Positions 35,302 to 46,946 of a DNA stretch of 64,000 nucleotides are shown here, piece after piece. Position 1 is the stretch's first letter. Each line of letters opens with the position of its first letter. The DNA is from Brevundimonas pishanensis (GTDB taxonomy: Bacteria > Pseudomonadota > Alphaproteobacteria > Caulobacterales > Caulobacteraceae), in contig NZ_JAJKBG010000006.1 of NCBI RefSeq assembly GCF_022750635.1, forward strand, positions 1 through 64,000, given 5' to 3'. The notes below the pieces were generated by a model. The model did not search any database. It saw only the letters and a list, made by a program, of their open reading frames with translations, and had not been told where the DNA came from. The translations under genes and the position numbers were made by a program.

Positions 35302-36630
35302 TTAGTCGCGGGCCAGACCCATGCTGCGGTTCAGCCACAGGGCCAAAAGGGTGATCAGCGCACCCGACAGCAGATACAGACCGCCAGCCGGTGCACCGAA
35401 CTTCGATGCCAGCCAGAGGGCCGCCATCGGTGCGAAGCCGGCACCGAACAGCCACGCCAGATCCGACGTGAGTGCCGAAGCCGTATAGCGGTTACGCGGA
35501 GTATAGGCCGAGGCGATGACGCCCGAGGCCTGACCGAAGGCAAGACCCAGCAGGATGAAGCCGAGGATCATATAGGTCAGCTCGCCTGCGAAACCGCCAT
35601 CCAGCAGTTGCGGCGCAAAGCCCGAGAAGACGGCGATAGCCGCTGCCGTACCGCCCAGAAGTTTGCGGCGTCCGAACCTGTCAGCCAGCCAGCCCGACAG
35701 CGCGATAGCCACGGCCCCAAAGCAGGCACCGATCATCTCGACGACGAGGAAGCGGGTCGGGGTTTCGTCCGTGAACAGATAGACCCACGACAGCGGATAC
35801 ACAGTCACCATGTGGAACATGGCGAAGGCGGCCAGTGGTGCGAAGGTGCCGATCAGGATGCGGGTGCCTTCTTCCTTAAGGGTCGAGCCAATCGAGGTTG
35901 GCTTCAGTTCCGAGGAGTGGAAGGCCGACTGGAAGGTCGGAGTCACAACGATGCGCAGACGGGCGAACAGGGCGACCACGTTGATGGCAAAGGCCACGAA
36001 GAACGGATAGCGCCAGCCCCAGGCAAAGAAGTCTGCCGGCGTCAGCTTGGCGGTGAAATAGGCGAACAGGGCGCTGGCCACGATCAGGCCGAACGGGGCA
36101 CCCAGTTGCGGCACCATGGCGTACCAGCCCTTTTTATTCGCCGGTGCGGATACGGCCAGCAGCGAAGCCAGACCGTCCCACGTACCGCCCAGAGCGATGC
36201 CCTGACCCAGACGCAGCACGATCAGCATGACAGCGGCCCAATGGCCCGCCGTCTCGTAGCTGGGCAGGAAGCCGAGGCAGACCGTCGAAATGCCCAGCAG
36301 GAACAGGGCGATGGTCAGCTTGGTGCCGCGGCCGAACTTGCGGTCGATAGCAATAAACAGGGAGGAGCCGATCGGGCGGGCAATAAAGGCCAGCGCGAAA
36401 ACAGCGAAGGAAAGGAGGGTACCGCCCAGAGGTCCTGCATACGGAAAGACCAATTGCGGAAACACCACGACCGAGGCGATGGCATAGACGAAGAAGTCAA
36501 AAAACTCCGACGTACGGCCAATAATTACGCCAACAGCAATTTCACCCGCGTCGATTTTGCCATGTCGCGCGTTGATCTGGCTGGCGTCCCGTTCGAGGGA
36601 CTCGGAAGAAGGCGCGCCTGAAGCGTTCAT
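35302..36630 (-). CDS. MFS transporter, metabolite:H+ symporter (MHS) type
   Basis: A 442-residue carrier with 12 predicted membrane helices. GRTSEFFDFFVYA in helix 1, the loop RPIGSSLFIAIDRKFGRGTKLT between helices 2 and 3 and the repeat-half counterpart WLADRFGRRKLL fit the MHS branch that moves organic acids, betaine or proline with protons. The substrate cannot be told. ATG 36630 is the only good start. It is divergent from cyoA with 142 bases between. Confidence 0.9.
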   Translation of the reverse strand: MNASGAPSSESLERDASQINARHGKIDAGEIAVGVIIGRTSEFFDFFVYAIASVVVFPQLVFPYAGPLGGTLLSFAVFALAFIARPIGSSLFIAIDRKFGRGTKLTIALFLLGISTVCLGFLPSYETAGHWAAVMLIVLRLGQGIALGGTWDGLASLLAVSAPANKKGWYAMVPQLGAPFGLIVASALFAYFTAKLTPADFFAWGWRYPFFVAFAINVVALFARLRIVVTPTFQSAFHSSELKPTSIGSTLKEEGTRILIGTFAPLAAFAMFHMVTVYPLSWVYLFTDETPTRFLVVEMIGACFGAVAIALSGWLADRFGRRKLLGGTAAAIAVFSGFAPQLLDGGFAGELTYMILGFILLGLAFGQASGVIASAYTPRNRYTASALTSDLAWLFGAGFAPMAALWLASKFGAPAGGLYLLSGALITLLALWLNRSMGLARD

Positions 36631-36772
36631 GACAGATGCCGTTCTCTGCGACCGGGCGTCAAAGCGCCCATATTGATAGAATGAATGAGCCGCTCCTTTG
36701 CTCCGCGCAGCCCGTGCGCGGGATAGGACGGATTGTCCAATGTCCGTTGTTTGTCTTTAGGCATACGGGGCC

Positions 36773-38074
36773 ATGGCAATGACCGAAACCTTGCCCGCAA
36801 CCCCCGCCAATCCGGTCCGCCGCGCGCTAAGATCGCGTCTGCTGCGGCCGCTCGCCCTTGCGCCATTGATGGCCGCCTTGTCGGGCTGTGAGGCGATTGT
36901 CCTGGCTCCGGCCGGCGATATCGCCATTCAGCAGCGCGACCTTCTGGTGTTCTCGGTGCTTCTGATGCTGCTCGTCATCGTGCCTGTCATGGCGCTGACG
37001 GTCTATTTCGCATGGAAGTACCGCGCCTCGAACAAGCAGACCGAAGAAGAATACTCGCCCGACTGGGATCACTCGACCCATCTGGAGCTGGTGATCTGGG
37101 CCGTTCCGCTGCTGATCATCATCTGCCTTGGTGCCGTGACCTGGACAGGTACCCACCTGCTGGACCCGTACCGTCCGCTGGATCGCATCAAGGATGGTGA
37201 AGCCGTCTCTGAGGCTCACAAGCCGCTTCAGGTCGAAGTGGTCGCCCTCGATTGGAAATGGCTGTTTATCTATCCGGAATACGGCATTGCCACCGTCAAT
37301 GAACTGGCGGCACCGGTTGATCGCCCGATCCGCTTCCACATCACCTCTTCGGGCGTGATGAACAGCTTCTATGTCCCTGCGCTGGCTGGCCAGATCTACG
37401 CCATGCCCGGCATGGAGACCAAGCTGCACGCCGTGATCAACCGTCCGGGCGAATACACCGGCTTCTCGGCCAACTATTCGGGCGACGGCTTCTCGAACAT
37501 GCGCTTCGCCTTCTACGGTATGGACGACGAAGCCTTTAACCAGTGGGTCGCCAAGGTGCGTGCCGGTGGTTCGGCGCTGGACCGCGACGCCTATCTGGAG
37601 CTGGAACGTCCCAGCGAGAAGGTGCCCGTCATCTACTACAGCGGCATTGAACCCCAACTGTTCGACGCTGTGGTCAACATGTGCGTCCAGCCTGGCAAGA
37701 TGTGCATGGGCGAGATGATGGACATCGACCGCAAGGGTGGCCTTGGTGTGGATGCGATCCGCAACACCTTGCCGCTTGTCTATGACAAGTATCACCGTCG
37801 CGGCATCGCGGTCTTCGGATCGGGCGAGAGCTACGTCATGCAGGTCTGCACCCCGCTTGAAGCGGAGCGCGCTGCTGTCGAAGCCAGCATGCGCCGTCAG
37901 GCCAATGCCGAGGTGCTGGACCGCGCCAATCCGTTCAACCGTCTGACCGGAGCCGCTCTGGCTGCCCCTGGCACCCGCTCCGGTGTTCCGCAAGGTTCGA
38001 CCGTCAAGGCCGAGCAGGTCGGCTTCCAACCTCTTACTGTCGGGGCGGCGCGTGCGTCCGTCTCGCAATCCTGA
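36773..38074 (+). CDS. cyoA: Quinol oxidase subunit II (cytochrome bo3 type)
   Basis: Lipoprotein subunit II of a haem-copper ubiquinol oxidase. LMAALSGC gives a lipobox with Cys39; two membrane helices follow ([19 protein letters not shown] and [16 protein letters not shown]), then a periplasmic cupredoxin domain without the CuA ligand set, as expected for a quinol rather than cytochrome c oxidase. At 433 residues it is longer than E. coli CyoA, with a C-terminal tail rich in Ala, Thr and Ser. ATG at 36773 or 36779 is possible. It begins cyoABCD. Confidence 0.94.
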   Translation: MAMTETLPATPANPVRRALRSRLLRPLALAPLMAALSGCEAIVLAPAGDIAIQQRDLLVFSVLLMLLVIVPVMALTVYFAWKYRASNKQTEEEYSPDWDHSTHLELVIWAVPLLIIICLGAVTWTGTHLLDPYRPLDRIKDGEAVSEAHKPLQVEVVALDWKWLFIYPEYGIATVNELAAPVDRPIRFHITSSGVMNSFYVPALAGQIYAMPGMETKLHAVINRPGEYTGFSANYSGDGFSNMRFAFYGMDDEAFNQWVAKVRAGGSALDRDAYLELERPSEKVPVIYYSGIEPQLFDAVVNMCVQPGKMCMGEMMDIDRKGGLGVDAIRNTLPLVYDKYHRRGIAVFGSGESYVMQVCTPLEAERAAVEASMRRQANAEVLDRANPFNRLTGAALAAPGTRSGVPQGSTVKAEQVGFQPLTVGAARASVSQS

Positions 38075-38082
38075 GTGCCGTC

Positions 38083-40095
38083 ATGGCTTCTGAAACCATT
38101 GTAGAAACTTCGCCCCTTCTGGGGCGCTTGAGCTGGGCGGCAATCCCTGCGGACCCCATCGTCCACGTCACCTTCGCGGTGGTCGTTGTGGGGGGGCTGG
38201 GCATGCTGGCCCTGCTGACCAAATACAAGCTGTGGGGCTATCTCTGGAAAGAGTGGTTCACCACAGTCGACCATAAGAAGATCGGGATCATGTACATGAT
38301 CCTGGGTCTGGTCATGTTCCTGCGCGGCTTTGCCGATGCGGTCATGATGCGTATCCAGCAGGCGATGGCTTTCGGCGGGTCCGAGGGCTATCTGAACGCG
38401 CATCACTACGACCAGATCTTCACTGCCCACGGCGTGATCATGATCTTCTTCGTGGCTATGCCGATGATCACGGGCCTGATGAACTATCTGGTCCCGCTCC
38501 AGATTGGCGCGCGCGACGTGTCGTTCCCCTTCCTGAACAACTTCTCGTTCTGGATGACGACCGGCGGTGCCATCATGGTCATGGCATCGCTGTTTGTGGG
38601 TGAGTTCGCACGCACCGGCTGGCTGGCCTATCCGCCGCTGTCGGGCATTGCCTACAGCCCCGGCGTCGGCGTCGACTATTACATCTGGGCGCTACAGGTG
38701 GCGGGCGTGGGGACAACCCTGTCCGGTATCAACCTGATCGCGACCATCGTGAAGATGCGCGCTCCGGGCATGGGCATGATGAAGATGCCGGTGTTCACCT
38801 GGACCTCGCTGTGCGCCAACGTCCTGATCGTCGCGTCCTTCCCGATCCTGACCGCGACGCTGGTTCTTTTGTCGGCTGACCGCTACGTGGGCACCAACTT
38901 CTTCACGAACGACTTCGGTGGCAACCCGATGATGTACGTGAACCTGATCTGGATCTGGGGTCACCCGGAAGTTTACATCCTGATCCTGCCGCTGTTCGGC
39001 GTCTTCTCGGAGGTCGCCTCGACCTTCTCGGGCAAGCGCCTGTTTGGCTACACCTCGATGGTTTACGCGACCGTCTGCATCACCATCCTGTCGTATCTGG
39101 TGTGGCTGCACCACTTCTTCACCATGGGCTCGGGTGCGTCGGTGAACTCGTTCTTCGGCATCACCACGATGATCATCTCGATCCCGACAGGGGCGAAGAT
39201 CTTCAACTGGCTGTTCACGATGTATCGTGGCCGCATCAAATTCGAACTGCCGATGATGTGGCTGATCGCCTTCATGCTGACCTTCGTCATCGGCGGTATG
39301 ACCGGCGTCATGCTGGCCGTCCCGCCGGCAGACTTCGTGCTGCACAACTCGCTGTTCCTGATCGCCCACTTCCACAACGTCATCATCGGCGGTGTGCTGT
39401 TCGGCCTGTTCGCTGCCATCAACTACTGGTGGCCCAAGGCCTTCGGCTTCAAGCTGGACAAGAAGTGGGGCCTCGTCAGCTTCTGGTGCTGGGTGGTCGG
39501 CTTCTGGGTCGCCTTTGCCCCGCTCTATGTGCTGGGCTTCATGGGCGTGACCCGTCGTATGCGCGTCTTCGATGATCCGTCGTACCAGATCTGGTTCATC
39601 ATCGCCGCCATCGGCGTGGCCATCATCGCCTGCGGTATCTTCGCCATGCTGGTTCAGTTCGCCATATCGATCATCAACCGCGACAAGCTGCGCGACGTTT
39701 CGGGTGACCCGTGGAACGGTCGTACGCTGGAGTGGGCGACCTCGTCGCCGCCGCCGGCCTACAACTTCGCCAAGACCCCGGTCATCCACGACTCCGATAG
39801 CTGGGCCGACATGAAGTCGCGCGGCTATGTGCGTCCGACCAAGGGTTTCGACGCCATTCACATGCCTTCGAACACCGGCACCGGCGTGATCCTGTCGGCC
39901 CTCAGCATGGTCTGCGGTCTGGCACTGATCTGGTACATCTGGTGGCTGGCTGCCGCGAGCTTCCTGGCGATCATCGTCGTAGCGATCGCACATACGTTTA
40001 ACTACCGCCGCGATTACTACATCCCGGTGGAAGAGGTTGAGGCGACCGAGGAAGCTCGGACTGTCGCCCTGGCCCAACTGCAAGCGAAGGGCTGA
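38083..40095 (+). CDS. cyoB: Quinol oxidase subunit I (cytochrome bo3 type)
   Basis: Catalytic subunit of the oxidase, 670 residues, about 15 membrane helices. All metal ligands are visible: low-spin haem His in [11 protein letters not shown], CuB His and cross-linked Tyr in WGHPEVY, the CuB His pair in WLHHFFTMG, and the two haem ligands in [10 protein letters not shown]. The HPEVY motif and length put it in the A-type bo3 family that pumps protons while reducing oxygen. It starts eight bases after cyoA. Confidence 0.97.
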   Translation: MASETIVETSPLLGRLSWAAIPADPIVHVTFAVVVVGGLGMLALLTKYKLWGYLWKEWFTTVDHKKIGIMYMILGLVMFLRGFADAVMMRIQQAMAFGGSEGYLNAHHYDQIFTAHGVIMIFFVAMPMITGLMNYLVPLQIGARDVSFPFLNNFSFWMTTGGAIMVMASLFVGEFARTGWLAYPPLSGIAYSPGVGVDYYIWALQVAGVGTTLSGINLIATIVKMRAPGMGMMKMPVFTWTSLCANVLIVASFPILTATLVLLSADRYVGTNFFTNDFGGNPMMYVNLIWIWGHPEVYILILPLFGVFSEVASTFSGKRLFGYTSMVYATVCITILSYLVWLHHFFTMGSGASVNSFFGITTMIISIPTGAKIFNWLFTMYRGRIKFELPMMWLIAFMLTFVIGGMTGVMLAVPPADFVLHNSLFLIAHFHNVIIGGVLFGLFAAINYWWPKAFGFKLDKKWGLVSFWCWVVGFWVAFAPLYVLGFMGVTRRMRVFDDPSYQIWFIIAAIGVAIIACGIFAMLVQFAISIINRDKLRDVSGDPWNGRTLEWATSSPPPAYNFAKTPVIHDSDSWADMKSRGYVRPTKGFDAIHMPSNTGTGVILSALSMVCGLALIWYIWWLAAASFLAIIVVAIAHTFNYRRDYYIPVEEVEATEEARTVALAQLQAKG

Positions 40096-40099
40096 TCCG

Positions 40100-40747
40100 A
40101 TGAGCGCTGTTCAAGCTCCCATCAACCCCGACTACGTGGATGCCGAGGGCAAACCCCTCTGGCATCCGGTCAGCGAGCCGCATCATCCCGAAGGCTCCAG
40201 CACCATGCTGGGATTCTGGATGTATCTGATGAGCGACTGCCTCATCTTTGCGATGCTGTTCGCCGTCTATGCCGTAATCGGTGGCAACTATGCCGGTGCG
40301 GTTGGCCCGCACCACCTGTTCGACCTGAACCTGATTGCCGTGAACACAGCCATGCTGCTGTTCTCGTCGATCACCTACGGCTTCGCCATGCTGGCGATGA
40401 TGAAGGGCAAGATCACCCAGACGCTGGTGTGGCTGGGTGTGACCGGCCTGTTCGGTCTGGCCTTTCTCGGTATCGAACTCTACGAGTTCAACCACCTGAT
40501 CCATCTGGGCGCGACGCCGCAACGCAGCGGCTTCCTGTCGGCCTTCTTCCTGCTGGTCGGCACCCACGGCCTGCACGTTACCTTCGGTATCATCTGGCTG
40601 GTGACGCTAATGGTGCAGGTCAAAATGAAGGGTCTGATCCCGGCTAACAAACGTCGCCTGATGTGCCTGTCGATGTTCTGGCACTTCCTCGACGTTATCT
40701 GGATCGGCGTCTTCACCTTTGTCTATCTGATGGGGATGCTGCGATGA
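40100..40747 (+). CDS. cyoC: Quinol oxidase subunit III (cytochrome bo3 type)
   Basis: Subunit III, 215 residues, five membrane helices. GFWMYLMSDCLIFAMLFAVY at the first helix and GTHGLHVTFGIIWL near the C-terminus are family hallmarks. ATG 40100 is four bases past the cyoB stop; its own stop overlaps cyoD (ATGA). Subunit III stabilises the catalytic subunit and phospholipid channel. Confidence 0.95.
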   Translation: MSAVQAPINPDYVDAEGKPLWHPVSEPHHPEGSSTMLGFWMYLMSDCLIFAMLFAVYAVIGGNYAGAVGPHHLFDLNLIAVNTAMLLFSSITYGFAMLAMMKGKITQTLVWLGVTGLFGLAFLGIELYEFNHLIHLGATPQRSGFLSAFFLLVGTHGLHVTFGIIWLVTLMVQVKMKGLIPANKRRLMCLSMFWHFLDVIWIGVFTFVYLMGMLR

Positions 40748-41118
40748 GCGGACACGACACCCACAACCACCACGACGATCACCACGACGAGGTCGGCTAT
40801 CACGGCTCGTACCGTGATTACCTGATCGGCTTCATCGCCTCGGTGATCCTGACGGCTATACCGTTCGCGCTGGTCATGACCGGCGTCCTGCCCGTCCAGA
40901 CCACGGCCATCCTGATCGTGGCCTTCGCCATGGTTCAGATGGTCGTCCACATGATCTACTTCCTGCACCTGCATCCGAAGTCGGAAGGGGGCTGGAACAT
41001 GCTGGCCTTCATCTTCACCATCGTTGTGGTGGTGATCGCAGTGGCCGGCTCGGTCTGGGTCATGTGGCACCTGAACACCAATATGATGCCTGTTCACAAC
41101 ATGACGGGCATGGGCTGA
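40744..41118 (+). CDS. cyoD: Quinol oxidase subunit IV (cytochrome bo3 type)
   Basis: Small subunit IV of 124 residues with three membrane helices (YLIGFIASVILTAIPFALVM, ILIVAFAMVQMVVHMIYFLH, IFTIVVVVIAVAGSVWVMWH). The N-terminus is rich in His and Asp (HDTHNHHDDHHDE), which may bind metal and is more extreme than in the E. coli protein. It overlaps cyoC by four bases. No cyoE (haem O synthase) follows in this window; SURF1 takes its place. Confidence 0.93.
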   Translation: MSGHDTHNHHDDHHDEVGYHGSYRDYLIGFIASVILTAIPFALVMTGVLPVQTTAILIVAFAMVQMVVHMIYFLHLHPKSEGGWNMLAFIFTIVVVVIAVAGSVWVMWHLNTNMMPVHNMTGMG

Positions 41119-41126
41119 GGTTCAGC

Positions 41127-41897
41127 ATGACAGACGGGAAGTTTTCCCATTCTGCGCATAACGAAGGCGGTCACCGTGAAGGTGGCCGCCTTTGGCGCGT
41201 TATGGTGGTCACGGTTTTCCTGCTGCTGTTTGCAGGGTTTATGGCGCTGGGTATCTGGCAGGTGCAGCGACTGGGCTGGAAGCTGGCCCTGATCGAAAGG
41301 GTCGAGACGCGCATCCACGCCGCGCCCGTCGATGCTCCCGCACCGGATGTGACCATCACGCGAGACGACCATGAATACCTGCGGGTCAAAGCATCGGGCC
41401 GCTTCCGCTATGATCAGGAAGTCACCGTAAAGGCTGTGACCGAACTGGGCGGTGGCTGGTGGGTGCTGACCCCGCTGGAAACCTCGCGCGGCTTCACCGT
41501 GCTGGTGAACCGTGGCTTCGTCCCGCCCGAGATGAAGGACAACCCTCCGGCTGGCCCGGACACGGGCGAGGTGGTCGGCCTTCTGCGCCTCACCGAACCC
41601 AAGAGGGGCTTCCTGCGTGAAAATGATGCGGCGGGCGGTCAGTGGTTCTCGCGCGATGTCGCGGCCATCGGCGAAGCCAAGGCGCTAACCGCGCCGCTTG
41701 CGCCCTATTTCATCGATGCCCAACCCGCCCGACCACAGCAACCCGCCGATTTCCCGCGCGCGGGTATGACGGTGGTAAAGTTCGCCAACAGCCACCTTGT
41801 CTATGCCCTGACGTGGTTCGGCTTGGCAGTGGGCTCTCTGGTCGGCATGGTCCTTGTGCTGCGCGAGCGTCGCCGCAAACAACGGACCGAGGTTTGA
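41127..41897 (+). CDS. SURF1-family oxidase assembly protein
   Basis: SURF1 helps insert haem into subunit I of haem-copper oxidases. The 256-residue protein has the two-helix plan: helix near residues 25-42 (FLLLFAGFMALGIWQVQRL, containing the GxWQxxR-like signature), a large periplasmic loop (WVLTPLETSRGFTVLVNRGF) and a C-terminal helix (HLVYALTWFGLAVGSLVGM). ATG 41127 has GAGG upstream. It follows cyoD by eight bases, so it probably serves this quinol oxidase. Confidence 0.93.
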   Translation: MTDGKFSHSAHNEGGHREGGRLWRVMVVTVFLLLFAGFMALGIWQVQRLGWKLALIERVETRIHAAPVDAPAPDVTITRDDHEYLRVKASGRFRYDQEVTVKAVTELGGGWWVLTPLETSRGFTVLVNRGFVPPEMKDNPPAGPDTGEVVGLLRLTEPKRGFLRENDAAGGQWFSRDVAAIGEAKALTAPLAPYFIDAQPARPQQPADFPRAGMTVVKFANSHLVYALTWFGLAVGSLVGMVLVLRERRRKQRTEV

Positions 41898-41898
41898 T

Positions 41899-43209
41899 AT
41901 GGGGTCACTGTTTGACCTCCTGACAGGACAGACAGACGACACGCCGATGGCTCCGGGTGCTGCGGGCCGTCGCAACATGCTGTTGCTGATCCAGCTGCGC
42001 TGGCTGGCGGTGTTTGGTCAGGCTCTGACAATTGCCATCGTGCACTGGGGCTATGGCATTACCCTGCCGCTGGGCTGGCTGTTGCTGGCTCCGGCGGCGC
42101 TGGTGGTGCTCAATCTGGTCAGCCTGCCCTTGGTGAAGCGCCGCAAGGCCATCACCGACGGCGAGATCTTTACGGCCCTGTGTATCGACGCCGGTGCCCT
42201 GACGTGGCTGCTCTATTTCAGCGGCGGGGCGACGAACCCGTTCTCGGCGCTGTTCGTGATGCAGATCGTGCTGGCCGCGGTGCTCTTGCGCCGTCGCTAT
42301 GTATGGGCGTTCGTACTGGGCACCAGTGCCATTCTGGCCGCCCTGACGCTGTTCCATCAGCCGCTGTTGCTCCCCGACGGTGCCGATGAACGTCTTGGAC
42401 TGTTGGTTCAGGGCTCGCTGATCAACTTTATGCTGATCGCCGTGCTGTTGGCCGCTTTCGTCAGCCGCACCATCCGCAACGTACGTGCCCGCGACGCGTG
42501 GATGGCCGAGAGCAAACAACAGGCTGCCGAGCAGGAACACATCGTTCGCATGGGCCTTCTGGCTTCCGGCGCGGCGCACGAACTGGGGACGCCTCTGGCA
42601 TCCCTGAGCGTGATTCTCGGGGACTGGAGACATATCCCCGCCATTGCCGAAGACGATGATCTGGCCACGGACGTGATCCAGATGCAGGCCGAGGTGGATC
42701 GCTGTAAATCCATCGTCACCAACATCCTGATGGCCGCAGGCGCGGCGCGGGGGCAGGCTCCCCGCGTCATGCGACTTTCCCAGTTCCTTGCCGAAGTGGT
42801 GCAGGAATGGCGCGAGCGCGGTCAGGGCCAGATGAAGGTCCAAGTGCTGGGTCCCAGTCCGCACGATCCGCACATCATCGCCGACGAGGCCTTCCGTCAG
42901 GTTCTGAGCGCGCTAATAGACAATGCCTCCGAGGCCGATGCGGGTAGCCTGTCTTTGAACGCTGTGGCCGATAGCGAACAGATCATTCTCAGCTTCCTCG
43001 ATGATGGTCCTGGCATACCGCAGGATATCCTGTCCAAGCTGGGCCAACCCTATCAGAGCACCAAGGGAAGGGCGGGGGCGGGCCTTGGTCTGTTCCTGCT
43101 GGTCAACACCATGCGCACTCTGGGAGGCGAAGTTGTCGCCTCGAACCGTCGCGAGGGCGGTGCTAGTGTTCAACTCCGCTTGCCGACCGAGGCACTGGCC
43201 CCGAAATGA
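41899..43209 (+). CDS. regB: RegB/PrrB/ActS-type redox sensor histidine kinase
   Basis: Membrane sensor that reports respiratory redox state. The 436-residue protein has about six N-terminal membrane helices with the quinone-binding heptapeptide pattern GGxxNPF (GGATNPF, about residues 110-116), then phosphoacceptor site GAAHELGTPLA with His227 and a cysteine in VDRCKSIV (Cys269), 42 residues on, where R. capsulatus RegB has redox-active Cys265 (40 past its His). G-boxes DDGPGIP and AGAGLGLFL close it. It lies directly behind the oxidase genes and overlaps regA by four bases. Confidence 0.95.
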   Translation: MGSLFDLLTGQTDDTPMAPGAAGRRNMLLLIQLRWLAVFGQALTIAIVHWGYGITLPLGWLLLAPAALVVLNLVSLPLVKRRKAITDGEIFTALCIDAGALTWLLYFSGGATNPFSALFVMQIVLAAVLLRRRYVWAFVLGTSAILAALTLFHQPLLLPDGADERLGLLVQGSLINFMLIAVLLAAFVSRTIRNVRARDAWMAESKQQAAEQEHIVRMGLLASGAAHELGTPLASLSVILGDWRHIPAIAEDDDLATDVIQMQAEVDRCKSIVTNILMAAGAARGQAPRVMRLSQFLAEVVQEWRERGQGQMKVQVLGPSPHDPHIIADEAFRQVLSALIDNASEADAGSLSLNAVADSEQIILSFLDDGPGIPQDILSKLGQPYQSTKGRAGAGLGLFLLVNTMRTLGGEVVASNRREGGASVQLRLPTEALAPK

Positions 43210-43751
43210 CAACCATGACCCCCGAGACCCGCAGCCTGCTGATTGTCGAGGATGACGAGTCCTTCGCGCGCACCCTGCGTCGTTCGTTCGAGCGGCGGGG
43301 CTATCAGGTGCTGTCGGCCCGCAATCCCGAGGACATGCGGCTCGTTCTGGCCAACCAGAGCCCGCAGTATGCCGTGGTCGATCTCAAGCTCGGCACCTCC
43401 TCGGGGCTGACCTGTGTTCAGGAACTGCACGCCTTTGATCCGGAAATGGTCATCGTCGTCCTGACCGGCTTTGCCAGCATCGCCACGGCGGTCGAGGCGA
43501 TCAAACTGGGCGCGCGTCACTATCTGGCCAAGCCCGCCGGTACCGACGAGATCGAGGCCGCCTTCACCAAGGAAAGCGGTGATGCCTCGGCCCCGCTGAC
43601 GGCCCGCCCGACGTCGATCAAGACGCTGGAGTGGGAACGTATCCACGAGACGCTGGTGGAAACCGACTTCAACATTTCCGAGGCGGCGCGGCGTCTGGGC
43701 ATGCACCGCCGCACTCTGGCGCGCAAACTGGAAAAGCGCCGCGTCACCTAA
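43206..43751 (+). CDS. regA: RegA/PrrA/ActR-type redox response regulator
   Basis: Partner of RegB: 181 residues, receiver domain with phosphoacceptor Asp59 (AVVDLKLGTSSG) and a short Fis-type helix-turn-helix (ISEAARRLGMHRRTLARKL) at the C-terminus. The HTH sequence is almost invariant in the RegA family. It activates or represses respiratory, carbon and nitrogen genes according to redox state. ATGA overlap with regB fixes the start. Control of the adjoining cyo operon is likely but inferred. Confidence 0.96.
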   Translation: MTTMTPETRSLLIVEDDESFARTLRRSFERRGYQVLSARNPEDMRLVLANQSPQYAVVDLKLGTSSGLTCVQELHAFDPEMVIVVLTGFASIATAVEAIKLGARHYLAKPAGTDEIEAAFTKESGDASAPLTARPTSIKTLEWERIHETLVETDFNISEAARRLGMHRRTLARKLEKRRVT

Positions 43752-43811
43752 GCGAACGGCGCTCGCATACCCGCGTTGACAGGGCGGGCAATCCATCCCA
43801 CACATCAGGCC

Positions 43812-45839
<2,028 letters not shown>

Positions 45840-45863
45840 GGGGCTAGCCTAACCGCTGGCTTG

Positions 45864-45900
45864 GTTACGGCGGCCCGCTCGCGTATAGGGTCGCCGTAAC
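45864..45900. terminator. Hairpin after thiC
   Basis: GTTACGGCG (45864-45872) is perfectly complementary to CGCCGTAAC (45892-45900) across a 19-base loop. Only TT follows, so this is at best a weak intrinsic terminator between thiC and dusA. Confidence 0.5.
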
Positions 45901-45923
45901 TTCCCCAGCGTACATCCAAGTTT

Positions 45924-46946
45924 ATGACCTATCCCGCGCACAGATTGTCCGTCGCCCCGATGATGGACTGGACCGACCGGCATTGCCGGACGTTTCACCG
46001 TGCGCTGTCGAAACGGACGCTGCTCTATACCGAGATGGTCACCGCGCCCGCCGTCATCCACGGCGACCGCGACTATCTGCTGGGGTTCTCGGATGTTGAA
46101 CATCCGATCTCGCTGCAACTGGGCGGGTCTGATCCCAAACAGTTGGCCGAGGCCGCCAAGATTGGCGAGGACTATGGCTATGACGAGATCAACTTGAACG
46201 TCGGCTGCCCGTCGGACCGCGTACAGTCGGGCCGGTTCGGCGCCTGCCTGATGAAGGAGCCGGAACTGGTGGCCGAGAGCATGGCCGCCATCAAGGCTGC
46301 CGTCTCGGTGCCTGCCACGGTCAAATGCCGCATCGGCGTCGATGAGCAAGATCCGAACGAGAGCCTGTTCGCCACCGTCGATGAATGTGCCAAGGTCGGC
46401 ATCACCGACTTTACCGTCCACGCCCGCAAGGCGTGGTTGAAGGGCCTGTCGCCCAAAGAAAACCGCGACATTCCTCCGCTCGATTATGATCTGGTGAAGC
46501 GCCTCAAGAAGGAGCGCCCGCACCTGACCATCGGCATCAATGGCGGCATCGCCACGCTGGAACAGGCGCTGCAACTGCTGCAACCCTATGACGGTGTGCA
46601 ACTGGACGGCGTGATGATCGGCCGTGCCGCCTATCACGAGCCTTCGCTGCTGGGTCAGGCTGACCGCCTGATCTATGGCGAGGACGTTGCCGACACCGAC
46701 ATTTTCGACGCGCTGGAAAACTATAAATCATACATGGCCGAGCAACTGGCCAAGGGTGCCAGCCTCGTGTCGATGACCCGCCACATGCTGGGCTCCATGC
46801 ATGGTCGCCCGGGCGCGCGGGCCTTCCGCCGTATCCTGACGGTTGAAGGTGTTAAGTCGGGCGCAGGCCTCGACGTGCTGGATCGCGCCATCGACGCCGT
46901 CCGCGAAGCCGAAGCCCGCCGCGCTCAGGACGACGAAGCCGCGTGA
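45924..46946 (+). CDS. dusA: tRNA-dihydrouridine(20/20a) synthase
   Basis: FMN enzyme that reduces uridine 20/20a in the tRNA D-loop. APMMDWTDRHCRTFHR at the N-terminus and NLNVGCPSDRVQSGRFGACLM with catalytic Cys95 are diagnostic for the DusA subgroup, as are FTVHARKAWLKGLSPKENR and the FMN phosphate site GINGGIATLEQA followed by GVMIGRAAYHEP. Length 340 residues is usual. The stop overlaps the GTG start of the next gene (GTGA). Confidence 0.97.
   Translation: MTYPAHRLSVAPMMDWTDRHCRTFHRALSKRTLLYTEMVTAPAVIHGDRDYLLGFSDVEHPISLQLGGSDPKQLAEAAKIGEDYGYDEINLNVGCPSDRVQSGRFGACLMKEPELVAESMAAIKAAVSVPATVKCRIGVDEQDPNESLFATVDECAKVGITDFTVHARKAWLKGLSPKENRDIPPLDYDLVKRLKKERPHLTIGINGGIATLEQALQLLQPYDGVQLDGVMIGRAAYHEPSLLGQADRLIYGEDVADTDIFDALENYKSYMAEQLAKGASLVSMTRHMLGSMHGRPGARAFRRILTVEGVKSGAGLDVLDRAIDAVREAEARRAQDDEAA

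Noticed and set aside
36631-36772. FNR- or RegA-type sites between the MFS carrier and cyoA
   Set aside because: TTGAT-like and GTC-like half sites occur but no complete motif could be drawn with confidence.
43776-43808. thiC promoter based on TTGACAG at 43776
   Set aside because: The -35-like box is good, but no convincing -10 lies at proper distance before the riboswitch.
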